Source: Opisthocomus hoazin
Taxonomy: Eukaryota > Chordata > Aves > Opisthocomiformes > Opisthocomidae
NCBI RefSeq assembly: GCF_030867145.1
Contig: NC_134414.1
Coordinates: forward strand, 127,918,465 to 127,982,464
Direction of reading: 5' to 3'
DNA: 64,000 nt
This document shows, piece by piece, positions 26,001 through 40,000 of this stretch. The notes under the pieces are model-generated. The model had not been told where the DNA came from. It saw nothing but the letters and a program-made list of their open reading frames with translations, and did not search any database. The translations under genes were made by a program, and so were the position numbers. Every line of letters starts with the position of its first letter. The first letter of the stretch is position 1.

Positions 26001-29000
26001 AAAATATCATACCCAATTTATTACTGCTGAAGTCACACAACAGGCTCTGATTAACTCAGTTTGAACCAAGTAGGCACTAAAAGAGTGTAAGCATTCAAAC
26101 TACTGCTAAATGATCAGTGAACTTACAGAAACTGTACCAGGAAAGAAAAATCACATGGTTGAGTCTTTCTGCTTTGATTTTAAATTCAGATGGGTGAAGG
26201 AAGGGAATGACGATTGTTTTGAATAATATATATTATTTATGTAAAATCCTGGCATGAAATGGCCTCTGTAGCAGAATTGTATCTACATATCATTACCCTC
26301 AAATTTTTATTAAGGGCAAAAAAAGAAACACATTATATGTGAAGTCAATAATTTATTTTAAGTTCAGTTGAAATCCTAACAGTGTAATTAAATAATATTA
26401 CCCCAGATTAAGTTATTACAGGACAAAAAATATGTACTTTAAAGAAAAAATATAATAACATAGAATTGTTATACACATACTTCCTAGTCTCTGCTACTTT
26501 TCCTGATATCATGCTCAGTCTTCCAATGTCCCTTGGAGTCCTAGTAACGAAGGTTTCAGAAAGAAGAAGGGATCATGAAGATCAAATCCTTAGCCATGAG
26601 GAACATAATATTGTTGATTTCTCCCTCCTCATCATAGAAGCCTCTTGAAGTAATATTTATGTGTTTGGTAACATGCCATACACCCTGCTCGCTCTTTACT
26701 GATTAGTTCACAGTACAACCAAATTTCCCATATATGGTGCATTTCATGCAAGTTGGATGCTTGTTCTTCATTCTCTTTGTAACGCCAAATGTGGTTTTGC
26801 TCCACTCTGAGTTTACATTTCTTCAGCTGGCCATCAGTGAGTTGTTTGTAGTGCTGGGGCCTGCAGTATCAGCCTATGCCCCATCTCTTACCATCCCATG
26901 CCTGCACTTCTCTAGACCATGTCCTGTGTCCTCGCTTTTCAAGGTCTCTTCTACCACACCATATTTTCTGCAGAGAATGTCTATATAAAGCTATGGTTAT
27001 ACCATACAAAGATAAGCAAAAATCTAGCAAATTAGGCAAAACCACCTGGTCATTAGAAAAAATGTTATTATAGCTAAGTTGGGAATTTGCAGGCAGCTCA
27101 AGAGAAGTCGAGACAAAGTAGGCTTGGCAAGCTACTGTCTTGAGGCCTTGCAAACTCGGCACTGCTGCTAGGATTGGCAATACAGTATTTACTGGGCTAC
27201 AGGGCTACACTATATCAGCTATGAAATGATATATGTTGTCTTCCTTAGTGATGTGATTTCAGTTAGGGATATTAGTCTTGGAAACATTTTGGAACTACTT
27301 CAGCTAGTTTTTTATATGTCATGTCATTTCTATGGTACCATTTTCTCTCCCTGTACGATTTATGGTCCCAGTTCCTGACTTTTTAATGAGAAGGCTGACA
27401 GCAGGTTTCAGTCATTCCTGCTGTGGATGGGCCATCATCTCTCACACTTCAAGTCATGGCACTTCATCTACCCTGAATGTTACCCATTCTGGAATCTGGA
27501 GATAGTTCAGGGAATATGAAAAGCAGGCTCCTATGTGATGGACTAATTTGAAGGTTTGCTTTTGTTTTTAATGACAGCTATTTGCTTAGATTTCTCTTAA
27601 TATGTTAAATTAATACTAGGGCCAAGAAATGATGGGGCATGAAGAATGCAGTTAAGCATAGTATCCTGAAGAAATGAAAAAATGTGGCACAGGGTTAGAC
27701 ATCAGGTCCTACATTTACCATAATTTGGTAACTGCTTTGGTTTGCTCTCTCTGGTTTGCCCCCAGATACAAGCTTTACATGGAGAGCTCAAACGTCTTCC
27801 TCTAGTGTACAATGTAGAGGGTCTAAGGACTTGCACAAAAATCCCTAGGGCTTGGGATTTTCAAGTCATCAGTCAAGTCCATTTGATGTAGTTGTTCCTC
27901 CATTAGCTACCTTCAGTGTTGCTACCGTAATAAATCACTCCCAGTAAAATTACATCTAGAAAGCAAATGAATGACTTTTTGTGCTTGTGATTTGCTCTGT
28001 TATTGTGTGAATATATTGTTATATAGCTATATACGTAACTACAGCAAATAAAATATTTAGCATCTTTTCGCAAACCACAGCTGATAGCTAGTTCCCTAGG
28101 ATAAGTTCACTCTCGTGATCTAAGTGCATGGTTTTGTTCCATCTCTGCAAACATACACCAGACATTGACGGCATGCTTCTATTGGACCCAGCCTAATAGT
28201 GAACTTAGCTTTTGAGTCACCCCATCGTTTCTGTCATGTTCATGATTTGAGTTCCCAGGGCCTCATCCTGGTGAAAGCAAATGGATATATTACTGAGAGC
28301 CAGGCAGCAACGGGATCTTAACAAAAAACTGTCCTGCATGGGAAGCAGTGGAGACATACACCCCGGTATCACATCCATGGAGAGAGTTGGGGACCCTTTT
28401 CTTTGGGCAGAGGATACAAAACCCTGTTTGAGACCTGCAGGCCAGGCACAATTCTACTCTGAAAATTAACTATGTAAAAGAAATTTCAAATGAAATGTTG
28501 CTTCTGGTTGCTCTACCAAAAGAAATTAAGTGACAAGGAAAAGCTGCTGTCCCTGTGATGCTCAGCCAGACTCTTCACATTAGTGCTCTGTTCTGGCTAG
28601 ATGATTTTAGCATAGTCTTTGCAAGAAAGTGGCTTTTACCTGCCTTCAGTGCAATGAACTGGTAGGCTTTTTTGCAGATCTACAAAGCAATGCTAGTGTA
28701 CATTTAGTGCCTTCCTCTGAGCAGTGTATGCTTCCTAGAGCCAACAGCTAAAATTAAAAATGCCTATTCTGTCATTTGATGTTAACAGGAATAATACAGA
28801 GTACATTCAGAGAAGGATCTATTGTATAAAACAAAGCCTTTCTTCACAATCACTTTGGAGAACAATCCTGTATGAGAACAGTGCTGTACTTTAAATCATT
28901 AAAGATAACTTCTTGCAAGGCAATGCAAGATAATGATAGCACATAATATTCCTCTCTTGCTGCTTCTTTCTCACGTATTGATTGGTCCTATACTGTAGGT

Positions 29001-29087
29001 GTGATAGACCAGGGTGCTTACCCTCTATTCCTCTGGACACTTTGAAGAAACTACTACATTTGTCAAATGACAAATGAATCATCTTAG

Positions 29088-29136
29088 AGAGTCAATTGAG
29101 AGACATCAAAAGCAACTGGAAAATCCGCAGTCCCAG
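29088..29136 (+). other. Candidate diverged exon of MORC1 (unproven)
   Basis: An open frame encoding ESIERHQKQLENPQSQ ends exactly at a strong CAG|GTGAGC donor (29,137). With the upstream in-frame residues (NHLR) it resembles the human MORC1 coiled-coil segment that I recall as QLRESVIKYQNRLAEQQPQPQ, sharing LRES, a Q, an L and the PQ-x-Q end. MORC1 lies upstream of GUCA1C on the same strand in mammals, so strand and order fit. Against it: an in-frame TGA at 29,068, a poor acceptor (TCATCTTAG), a short match, and no CW or GHKL exon seen to the left. It could be a degenerate remnant or a coincidence. Confidence 0.3.
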
Positions 29137-30575
29137 GTGAGCTGTTACTTAAAGATTATCCAGCTTTCAATTCATCTGTGGTTTTTCTTTGAAAAGTTCT
29201 GCTGAACCTAGTCTGGATTTGAGAACTAAACACTGGAGATTTTTGTTTGTTTTCTGGGCTCCCTTCCCTCCCTGTCTCCTGGGAAGACTAGATAAAAAAG
29301 CAGCATGGTTAAAGGGATTGTGGGCCACATGGCAGTTGTCCCGTGGCAGCTACGGGTTTACCATTGCCCAGTTAAGGACTGTTTGTTTGAGCACATCTTA
29401 TAAAAAATCATAAAAAAAGAAACCAACAAAAATCTTTATATTGGTCTATTTTTTAAATAAAACGTTCTGACTGTAAAAGCATCAAAACATTCACGCCACA
29501 TTTAAGATATGAGTGTTTTTTCAAGTTTGTCTCATCAGATAAGCTGGAATCAGCTGCTGTAACCTGTTATCCAAATGGAATGTAGAAGCTAATAATACCT
29601 GAAATAATTATATATTTTTGCTAAACACCAAGTTTGCTGGGAATGAAACACAAAGCGATCAGTTTGAAAGATGCAGACCTTTCTCCTCCTATACCCGGAA
29701 TACAGAAATCAGTGTTTGTTTTGAAGTAGTAAGAAGTTTAGGAGTTGTAGGTTGTTAGGAATAGGATATATCAGTAGTTTACAGGCAAGTTGTTTGCTAA
29801 AAGCTGTTAAGGAATTACCTTCCTTAGTCCGTGGAAACAGTGGTCAGAAGAAGTGCAAATGCAAGCATGTCTTTCAGGATCTCGAGCCTCAGCTCAGCAT
29901 TTGGTTTCCAATGAGAAATCCTGCATCAGTAATTGCTGCTTTAGATCAAGGCACAGGGGGTAAATAAACATCTGCTGTTCACAGGAATTTGCATCACCAA
30001 ACAGTATAGCATAGTGCTTCTTCAGATGACACAGTTCTTGTTCTCAGAAACAAACTTCTAATAGTGTGAACAAGGACATCTGACTGTTTCTGCCATATCT
30101 GAGGAACAGAAAATTACTGTTTGGTCAAGTTATCACTTCATGACAGATAGTATCATTCTTTTCATCCTGATTTCCAATTCTGTCTTGTCTTGAGAGAAAA
30201 AGATATCATAAGACTTTCCCTAAATATATTTAATGTCTAATTGCTGTCTTAAAAATTGAAATTTTCCTTACCAACTAGATTTGCAGTAGTAGCATAGTTT
30301 AAAAATTACTTAGCATGTTCATTTTTAGACTACCCCATTCCATCTTTCTGTCACATCATGCTCTTGATCAAATTATTCTACTGTTTTCCAAGAAGTGGCT
30401 TGATAGAGTTATTAATAATCATAGATGAAGACATAGTGCCTCACATGTTGTAATAGCTACCCTTTGCTGTGTAGTGATAAAAGAACAGGAAATTGTTTCA
30501 TGTTTTATTTCTCTTTATATCATCACAAGTGTATATTAAGCTGATTTCTGTAACTCTCATAAAATCGATTCACAG

Positions 30576-30830
30576 ATGTCCCCTGTGCTGTTCGCTCACA
30601 AGTTGTGCAGCACGGCAGCCCATGTACCCTTCTGCCCCATGCCCAGCAGCTGGAGTGTGCTGCAGTGTTTGGGTCCGCGTCGCAGGACTGCCTGCTCTTC
30701 AGCTGTACAGGGCTACGCCTTCACGAGTATGGGTATCTGGCAATCCCCTGTGCTCTGCGACACAAGGCGATCTGTTGGAATTTCCCTCTGAAAGTGGGAT
30801 GTCTTCCACCCTAGAGTTTCCAGAGGGGTA
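30576..30830 (+). other. CpG-enriched candidate exon (part 1 of a pair)
   Basis: The segment is bounded by an acceptor ending ATTCACAG and an excellent GTAAGTG donor at 30,831. It holds about nine CpGs in 255 bases, against almost none nearby. The frame from 30,577 is open to the donor, and the two other frames are also open for most of the length, so GC content alone may explain the ORFs. No protein family is recognised. A non-coding RNA exon, an old insertion or a retrocopy fragment are alternatives. Confidence 0.25.
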
Positions 30831-30953
30831 AGTGTTCTCTTTCCAAGAGCCCTATTCCATTGCTGCAGCTCCTTTGTGCTTTATCTCTTTGGATGTGCGA
30901 TAGTTGAAGACGGATTTTGAGCAGGATACCTAAAGTGTTTGCTTTCTTTCCAG

Positions 30954-31028
30954 ATCTTTGATGAAGTGGGAGTTGAACAGTACACCATCCTGCCGTGGCT
31001 TTCTCATCACTTGCAGGTCTCCTGCAGG
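30954..31028 (+). other. Candidate exon (part 2 of a pair)
   Basis: It follows a 123-base potential intron with a very good acceptor (GTTTGCTTTCTTTCCAG) and ends before a GTATGG donor at 31,029. The frame in phase with the upstream candidate is open. A second frame reads IFDEVGVEQYTILPWLSHHL, which looks more protein-like but is not in phase with the long frame upstream. This argues for a non-coding transcript or chance. Confidence 0.2.
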
Positions 31029-34000
31029 GTATGGCTTGATGTGTTCTCACACTCATTTTCTTTCCCAACTCCACTCACTCCCCTATGTATCACTTCAGAA
31101 GATCAGGCTTTTCTTCTACATCACAGAGTCTCCTCTCCGTCTTGCTGTTAACCAACTGCTTCTCTGGCTGATCCCAATTTTTCAAATTCTCCTTTTTTGC
31201 CTGTCCTCAGTTTCACAGATGATGTGCTTTGTATCTCTGTAGTCACATCTGTTTATCTGTTGCTTCATTGGATTTTCCACTCAAATCACTACCTTTCAGG
31301 GAAGTTAGTTTTGTTTGGGGTTTCACCACTGTGCTTTGGACAATATCTGGTTTATAAAGGATTTCTGACCACAGTTTATATAAGAATCAGATGCTTGGAT
31401 ACATCTCAAGCCACGTAAAAACTACCAGCCAGAAGTATGATCACACAAGGATGGTCAGTAGTTGTGTGGATTTTTTTGAAATCTGTTTTTAATAGCAAAA
31501 ACTGAAATCACTTCAACTACAGGAAAGCTCATCACTCCCACCTCTTGTGATGTTCTTTGCAAGGTTGGTAACACTCTTTTTTATCCGTTCAGCTCGTCTA
31601 GTATTTTTGATCTATCTTCCTTTCTTCTCTGGAGTTTTACACTTTCCTTAATACGAAACATCAAATTTTCTGTTCCTTTTTCTTTCTTTTCTAGAACAAA
31701 TTACATCTCCCTACATAGTTGATAAATTGATCAGAAATTACCTCTAAATTAAGTTACAGCTTAAGTTCTTTGTGATTTAGCATTTCTCCTTTAGTTTGCC
31801 AAATGCACATCTCTTCTTTTCTTAGTATTATTTCCTTAAAATTTCTTCTGGGAATGTTGTTTCTCTGCAAGTTAACCAATTGGATTACTCTTTTCTTCAT
31901 CTAGTTGTCTTTTTTTTCTGAAGCTTGTCTATTCTAGCATTAGTTATGCTTGTTTATCTTCTGTATATCTTTTTATCTTGGTATTTAATTGCCTGAAAGC
32001 ATAATCTTTGCATTTTATTTAGCCTAATGCTTGCAGTTCTTACTTAATCCTGCTTCATTGATGCTAAATTGTTAGTTCTCCCAAAAGGAGCACGAGACAA
32101 GGATTTAGTAAAGTTAATAGTTTAGAACATACAGAATATATGAATTCCCTTATGGTTCACAAATCTGGCAAACAAAGATTTCGTGAGTCACCGTGCACCA
32201 GGTATCAGAGAAATGCTGAAATTTTACATTGAAATTCAATTTGATACAGTTGTGTTACTGCCTTACTGGCTATTTGTCTCTTCTAATGTCCCTTATTTAT
32301 CTAAACTCTTGGCTTTTCATCTGTAGGCAGCCTCTAACTAGCTCCTAGAACTGCCCCTCCAGAGGGTAGAAAGAGCACAGACATTGGAGTCATCTCTGCC
32401 AAACTAAAAAACTTCCAGCTACGTACCTTTTTCTTCTGTTCTTCAGACAGTTTTTTATCCCATATTCTATTTCTTTGATTGAAATCCCTTACCAAATGCT
32501 TTTGAAAAACCTAAATATAACTACATCCTCTGAATTTGCCTTTATCTTGGTGGTAATAACTTCAAAGAACTCTTGCAGTTAAGATAAATGTTCCTTCCAC
32601 TGTCCAAAAGAATACAGAATAACACTTTGGTTGTGCATGGATCCTCTGGAATTTTGAAAAATGTACACATTTTAATGTGTCAGCTTTATACTGCCTCTTT
32701 ATATTGCAGTCTTTTCAAGTAAAGCATCATTTCTATCACTAGAGCCCATTTTTCAAAATTTTCATTCAAACTACAGAATCTTTTGAGGATTTTCAGATGA
32801 AGAGGGGTTAAGCTCTTTTGGATGCTTCTTGAACTTAAGTGACCTATCAAAGAATAATAAATGAATTCCTAAAATGTAGCAATAGCACAATGCAGAAAAG
32901 AGATGCATAATATATACTTTTCAAAATGCAGTAAAAAACTTTATTTTTTATTAAAAAAAATAAAGAAAAAAAGAATAGTCATTGTCACACATCGTTTAAT
33001 TGATACTCATAATTTTTTCCAGGAAGGAAGTATAAATGCTTTCATATTTTTGAAAATTTTATTTGTTTTCATGCATAAACATACATCAGATATTTATAGA
33101 AATGTACGAAAATTTCATGTAAAATAATTCAACTGAAAGTAGCTGAAAGCTGTTGCAGAAGTATTACATATGGCTTGCCCTATTCCTGTTCTCCCTCAGC
33201 ATTTTCTTATAGCACTTCAGGGAACAGAAAAAATGGTGAGATGGGCCCTTGGGCTGAACTATCCATAGTATTTTGGCCTCATGTTTGTGAAACTGATACA
33301 CCCATTTCTTCCATCAAGAAGGTCCAAACATAATTTTATGCTGAGTGACCCACATTCCTTGTGCAAGCAATATTATGTAAATAACTTCTGCATACATCAT
33401 GTTTTATACGTGTTGAAAATGTATATAGAATAGCTCTTAAAGAATCGCAAGGTGAGCTACAATTGAGAGGTTGCACTAGTGCTGTCTATGATCATTTCTT
33501 ATGCAAACTGCTCGTATGAAAGCATGCTACTATTCGCATTTTTTATAATGATTTTTTTTTTTTGTAAATTTGCATTCTGCTCATCTTGCAGTCTTCTGAG
33601 AAGCAAAAAATGAAGGGTCATTTCATATTCTCATTTCTTGAGTTTCCTAAAAACATAAAATACAAAATTCAGGTGTTCAGTAATGTCCATTAATGCTATC
33701 CTGAACTGTGAACAAATGGTAGAAATTATATGCGTGCAGTCAGTATGGTTGCCCTGTGTGGGGGTGGGGGAGCTGGTATGATGTCACCTCAACATGCCCA
33801 GGGTGTGCCATCTCAGAAAGAGCAGGTGTCCATCGCTGAAGTGACCTTTTTTCTCCACAGGCTTGTAAAGGGTAGTTAGAAGCAATTTTGAAAGGGGGGT
33901 TTGCAGCTTATTTCTGTAGTTGTTTCTTTGTGTTGCTACATCAGGGGGCACACTGAATCTGAGCATTAACTCAAAATGTCAGTTGCTAACCTTTTGAACA

Positions 34001-37000
34001 GTCATTCAACAAGCTTTTACCATTTAATGATAGGCATATATAACTAAGTGCATAAATGTTATGTTTCTTTTTCCTAGAGGGCTTTTTCATTAGGACCAAA
34101 AACAGCTCTTCATTCTGGAGGCAGCAGAGCCCCAGGAACAAATGTATTTCATTGTTTGGTTTCCTGCTTTCTGACAAACACCTACGAAATGGTGCTAGAG
34201 TAAGAATGAAAATCCTCCATGCACACAGCCACCTTTTGGCTTTGCATGATGCAAAATAGAAGCTCACCTCTAGAAAAAGTCATGTTTTGTCTTACAGAGA
34301 CAGTCTACCTGATTGGAAAATTTTAGCATTAGCAGGGAACTAGAAAAGGTCAAATTTTACACTTATTCACGAGTTACACTATAAAATCAAACACAGACAA
34401 TTCTTAAATGGACTAACTAAACCAGGAGAAAGGCAGGTTTCAGCATAGCTGGCCTCTTCCTTTCTCTGAGGAAAAAGTGAATCGTCACAACAGAGTGCAC
34501 CAAAACTAATTTTCCTTGAGGGATCAGTTCTGTTACTTCTGTGCCTAGAAAGTGTAGGAAAAAAAGGCCACATGCAAAAAGCAGGTTTTCAAAGGTGCTG
34601 TACTTTGGGACAGAGACTTCCATCCCCAAAGAAAACTAGATCACCTAGATGATGAACATACTCTCTTTCCTTTTTGAACCATGAGGAGCATCCTCATGCT
34701 CCCGAGGTACAGCATTGCAATCCCCCATCTCCCTCCCTATATTAGCTCGCTGTAGAGTGTTTATTTTGTAATTCTGCAATTTCAAATATGCCTTCAGAAA
34801 CATTAAAGATTGTGCAAACACTATCAAAAGTGATTGGCTGGACCTAATCTGAAGTAAAATATTCATCCCTTCTTTGCGAGCTCTGTTACCGCTGCGTGAC
34901 GGCTAATGCATACATCGAGTGGGAGCATGTGTGTAGACGAGAACCACACAAGCATCCACGCCACAGCCTCGGCTGGCTCCTGTGCTGCCATCTGAGCCAT
35001 GTTTTTACGCAGCTGCCTGCGGGCTCTCTAGTGACTAGCTGCTGTGCCACCGTGGTACCAACCAGCTTCTTCACTAAAGTTCTGTGGACTGAACACTAAA
35101 AGATTAAGGCAAGATGAACCTCAGAAGGAGGTTTGTGATATAGCAGAGGCCGATGTGAGGGCACACCAAGTACTGAATCTTGCTTTAGACTTATTTCTTG
35201 AGGGAGGGATTGATCTCGGTATTTTTAGAGGGGTACTTGCCCCCCCAAAAATGGCCTTAAAATGCTGTTTGAGTGTGTATAGTAAATGATTTTGTGTTTT
35301 CCCTTCCGACAACATAAGAAACCTTATTTCAGGTTCTGAGGCAGGTATCAAAGGTATCAAAGATTTTCCCCAGGGGATCTGCATTTGTGTGCACAGGCCA
35401 CCGTGTCACTGAAACACAAGTTTTCCCTTTGTCATTTGACAGCCAGAGGTGCATGGAAGAGGGGACATGGTAAAAAAATCTGTTCTGTTAAATACCACGC
35501 AGCAAATACTCAAAAAACTAGATCAAGCAAAGAGCAGCCTAAGGTTTGAGGCAGTTACAGAAACTTGTGCACACCCTAAGTGACATTTGATTGTACAGGA
35601 AGAATTACCATATTTAATGTTAAGCTGGTTTCCTTAGGTTTTAATCCATAAATGATAGCATTACTTAGCATTACAATGGGTACTAGCTTCCCCGGAACCA
35701 CCTCCAAGTCTGCCAGCCATAAGTATGTACTCCTGCTGTTGTTACATACCTGTTCTCATGTAACTCTCCATTTGTTTGACTCACATTTACTGCACACCAA
35801 AGCACAAATGTATGGTTAGTTCTTGCTGGTGATTTTATCATGGTGGTGATTCAGGGAACCTTTAATATTTTTCCTTTAAGCAGACAGAAGTTGGTGTGCC
35901 TGTGAAAAAGTTGCTCTCCTAAGAACTTTACACTGTGTGGTATTTTTAGCATTGTAAATATGCTGGTTAAATTTTACCGTGAATTCTCAGTGAAAAATTT
36001 CCTTGTAATTATAGATACTGACTACAGATTTTAACATCTTCATTTTTAAACCAGTGTAGCTGTTGAGAGCAAGACGATGATTTTTTTTACTGCCCTCGAC
36101 ACTTGCTGTGTGAAATACCAGGTTCAGGAGCATGTGTTTGGTATATACACTATAGTTAGCAAGCTCTTTGGAAAAGGACATTCATATGCTGAAGCACAAA
36201 TGTTTCCACTCATCTTTTAGCTCATGAATGATGATGAAGCGCATCTTCTGTGTTGGTAATTCTATTACAGTGATCGGATCAACTCAGGATTATCGCTTCT
36301 TGGATTTGGCAATAACCTTTTACACTGTGATATTGCAGATCATGCCTATATTTATGATTTTTCATTAGAATAGCTGCCAAATCATTTTTCAGACAGTTAG
36401 CTCACAGTACCTTGCTACAATTTTCTATTCAGAACAAAAAAGCAACTTTTCTTGAATTAGATTGTTCTCACATTCCCTCAAGCATCAAAAAGACAGAACC
36501 ACTTTTATTTCTGATGGCTGCAAATTACACCCCCACATACATCTTCAAAGATTGGGGAGGGGGGAGCAGTGCACTAACTAAATAAATGGCTTTGCTTTGG
36601 ATAGACACCAGGCCTCTAGCTCTACAGATTTCATTCCCAAAAGAAAGAGATCAGAATGTTAATGTATATACAATTGGGAAAATAACATTGTGGTATTATA
36701 GCTCCTATAATTCAACTTGCCCAACATTTCTGCTTTGTGCTAGAAGAAATAGAATGTCAGAGAGCAGTAAATAAAGCTGTATGTTAATGTGACTCTAAAT
36801 TATAAGGCACCGCATGAGTAATGCTTGTAGTTAAACTAGCTGGGATAAAAACTTATTGGTGCTGTCAGCCTTCATGCTTCAGGATGTAGATCAATCACTC
36901 AAAAAGGTTGGGAAAAAATTTGTCCCCTTGCAGCCCATTCTTCCTCCTTTCATTGCAAGTTTGTTGACTATGAGTGTGTTGATTGTTTGCATCCTGGTTT

Positions 37001-40000
37001 ATTTGCTTTTCCCTGTCGTTGACTGCTGCTGAAGTTTACATGAAATATTGGTTTAACCTGATAAAATAATTCCTGGTCATACCTGCAGCAAGCAGTAGTG
37101 AAGAATTACGTGGCCACATGTGAACTGATTGCCATTTTATTTGTTTTCTGATTTCCTGAAAAGGAGGTGTATCAGATCTCAGTCTTCGGAAGATTAACCT
37201 GTCATTAAGCTAAGTGCTATCAGCAAGGTAAAGGGTTGTCAGCCAACAAGCTGTTAACTGAAAACCTGGGGTTTTTTTCCATTTTCACATTTTCCTACCA
37301 AAACTGCAAGCAGGATGTTGCACAAGAAAATGGTGCTTTAAAGATAGAGGCCACTTTCCTGAAAATTTGGCCCTAAAATCACAACTGTGAACCAGGATGT
37401 TTTAACATGGAGTTATGTTCCCCAGAAATGCAATTTAGCAATGTTATCTTAGGTTCTTGTAACTTACTCTATGATAGCAGTGGTTGATAAAGCAACTTTA
37501 TGCGATCTTTCCAGACAGATGACTCTGTGCTGCCCAACAGGCATGAGGCATGTCTCTGTCTCTGTGGTCCTGCTCAGCTACAGGCAGTGGTGCAGTACAC
37601 AGCCCAGAAAGGTCCATGCAACATCTCTTCCAAGCACTCAAGGCACAGAGGTGTAACTCACATCTGGAACATCCCATAACAAACTTAAGACCTTTTAAAA
37701 AAGAAACATATTCTGCAGCATGACACAGAAGGAGACATCACAGGGAATGATTTCGCACTGTGAATGTGTTCAACAGAAATGTTGTTAAGCTAAAAATACC
37801 TCCAGCCTAGCTGTTTCCTATATAAATTTGCAGGTACCCCTTCCCAATCTTAAAGAAAACACCTGTTTTGTGAACTGTGGATGCTGTTACAATGGATGTG
37901 AAAGTCAGTGATCCAGAAATTATCTGTGTGAGGAATTTCTTTAAAGCACCAAAGCTGTCATATGAGAACAAATCATATCAAAATTGAACACAGGGTGATC
38001 CTAAACCTCTTGCTTCTTAAAAAACATTTTTAAAATTGGTGTCTTATTATATTGTTCTATCACTGAGGATTGAAAGCAGTTGTGTATAAATATGAATTTA
38101 CGAGGTTTCTTGTAAACCATGATAAAAGACCATGCTGTGGCAGGAAAAGTAGCTTGGATGAGCCCTAGCATGGATAGGCTTTCAATGTCATAAGCCAGTA
38201 ATACTCTTAACATGGTGACCGAGTACTCTAAATCTCTGACTTGGGATATCATTTGCCTTAATTACCTGTGGATCATCTGTCTTAAAGTGATGACTTGTTC
38301 TTGAAAACATAAAATTGGTCATGCAGTGTAAGTCAACTTACAAACCTGCCAAGTAAGTTCAATCAATACTTCCTTACAATTAGCTACACAAATATAATCA
38401 ACCTAGAATAATATCAAACCCTTTAAATAGTAGGTTTATCTTTCCTTCTCTCTCGCCTTCTCCCTCTCTGAAAGAAAAAAAAAAAGATGAAAATCAAAGA
38501 AAGAAAACCCACTGATACAGTATATAGGAGGTGAAGACATCTATTACGTATTAACTTTCAGAAATGGAAATTTGATAGCCAGAGGCTAATTTGCAAAATT
38601 GTAAAGAAATACAGGAAAAGTAATTTCCTGAAAATAGTGTAAACTGAACACCACAGAATCAAGAGAGTAAAGTATAAGCAGAAGATAAATCAGGCACAGC
38701 TTAGAAGGTATGAGTAGGTTATTTTCATGAATTTGTTGTAGCGCTTCACTGCAGCACAGAATGGGCCTTTTAGAGTACAAAGAGTATGAAAAATTTCCTG
38801 ATGTCATTTTTAATTGAACAACAGTAATCTGCACCAATTTATGACACCTTTGGTGGAGAGAGGGACTTTCAACTTAAGGAGCAGTTTCTATAACAGCAGT
38901 ATGGATGGATAGTGGGCTTGCATTAGGAATTAGCAGTCAATTTAAACCAGATTATTCCCGAGTCAATTGAAACAAAATAATTTCCTTCCATTAAACTAAA
39001 TGTCAGTAAAGTTCTGAGTGCTTATAGCGCACAGCTGTTTCTCATAAGGGATACGAAGTCTGGTACTGAGCAAGACAGTGTGTGTCATTTATTATCAGAC
39101 CTTGGAACTCCTCCGCTTTGGGGAGACAGCGCAGGACACTGTTTAGGTTGCAGTCCTTTTGGTCAAGACAAACCATAGTTTTGTTGCTTTCACTTACATT
39201 GTGTTCCACGTCTTCCCTGCAAATAAATACCTGTCTATGCAAATTAAGTTGTTTTTAAGAGGCAGTATGTGTGATACAACTAGAAGATAAGTTAGTATCA
39301 TCTGGCCTAGGTTTACAGGTCTTACCAAGTCATGTTACAAATGAAATTGCCTGCTAGCTGTTTCCTCTCTGTAATAGAGGGTCTGTGCTGCTGATGTGCA
39401 AACAAAAGTGGAGTCCATACACAGTACATAATCCTGCTAAGCCAGTTATATCTTGCGAGGACACTTCTTTGTGTTACACTGAAATTTGTATTCTACTGAC
39501 CAAGAATTCACCATGATACAAGTTCTACCCACTCTGTGTCATTTCATCCTAATCTGCCTTTAATTGCTGCTTATAAACTACTCTGGTTGTCCTATAAATG
39601 ATGAATAGCTATAAACTCCCTACAAATGGTTATGCTTGAAACACTAACTTTTCAAAATTTTTGCATAATTCTCTCCAGGTATGCCACCCACTACAATGCT
39701 TATCCTTTCTGATTCCTTATGGGTCTCTTTTAGCACTTATGCCACTGTCTCAATTTGTTTAAAACATACCTACACGTCTTATACTATGACTTGCCTAAGC
39801 TACAACTACATGATCACAGCTGACAATCTAGTCTCAGATTGTTGATGAACAATTAGGTCAGCTGATCACTACTTCATCCTTTAATTGCTTTTTGACTATG
39901 CTATTCTGTGCTAGAAGATTAACATAAGATTCAATTGCCTTGTGTTCCCTTGGCATGTTCTGTTACCCTAAAGCTGGCAGTTTTCTGCCTGCTTTTGTTC

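Noticed and set aside
28019..28035. Palindrome TATATAGCTATATA
   Set aside because: AT-rich palindromes of this size are expected by chance in such DNA.
37873..37986. Frame reading VKVSDPEIICVRNFFKA
   Set aside because: It looks protein-like, but there is no acceptor before it within the open stretch and no recognised homologue.
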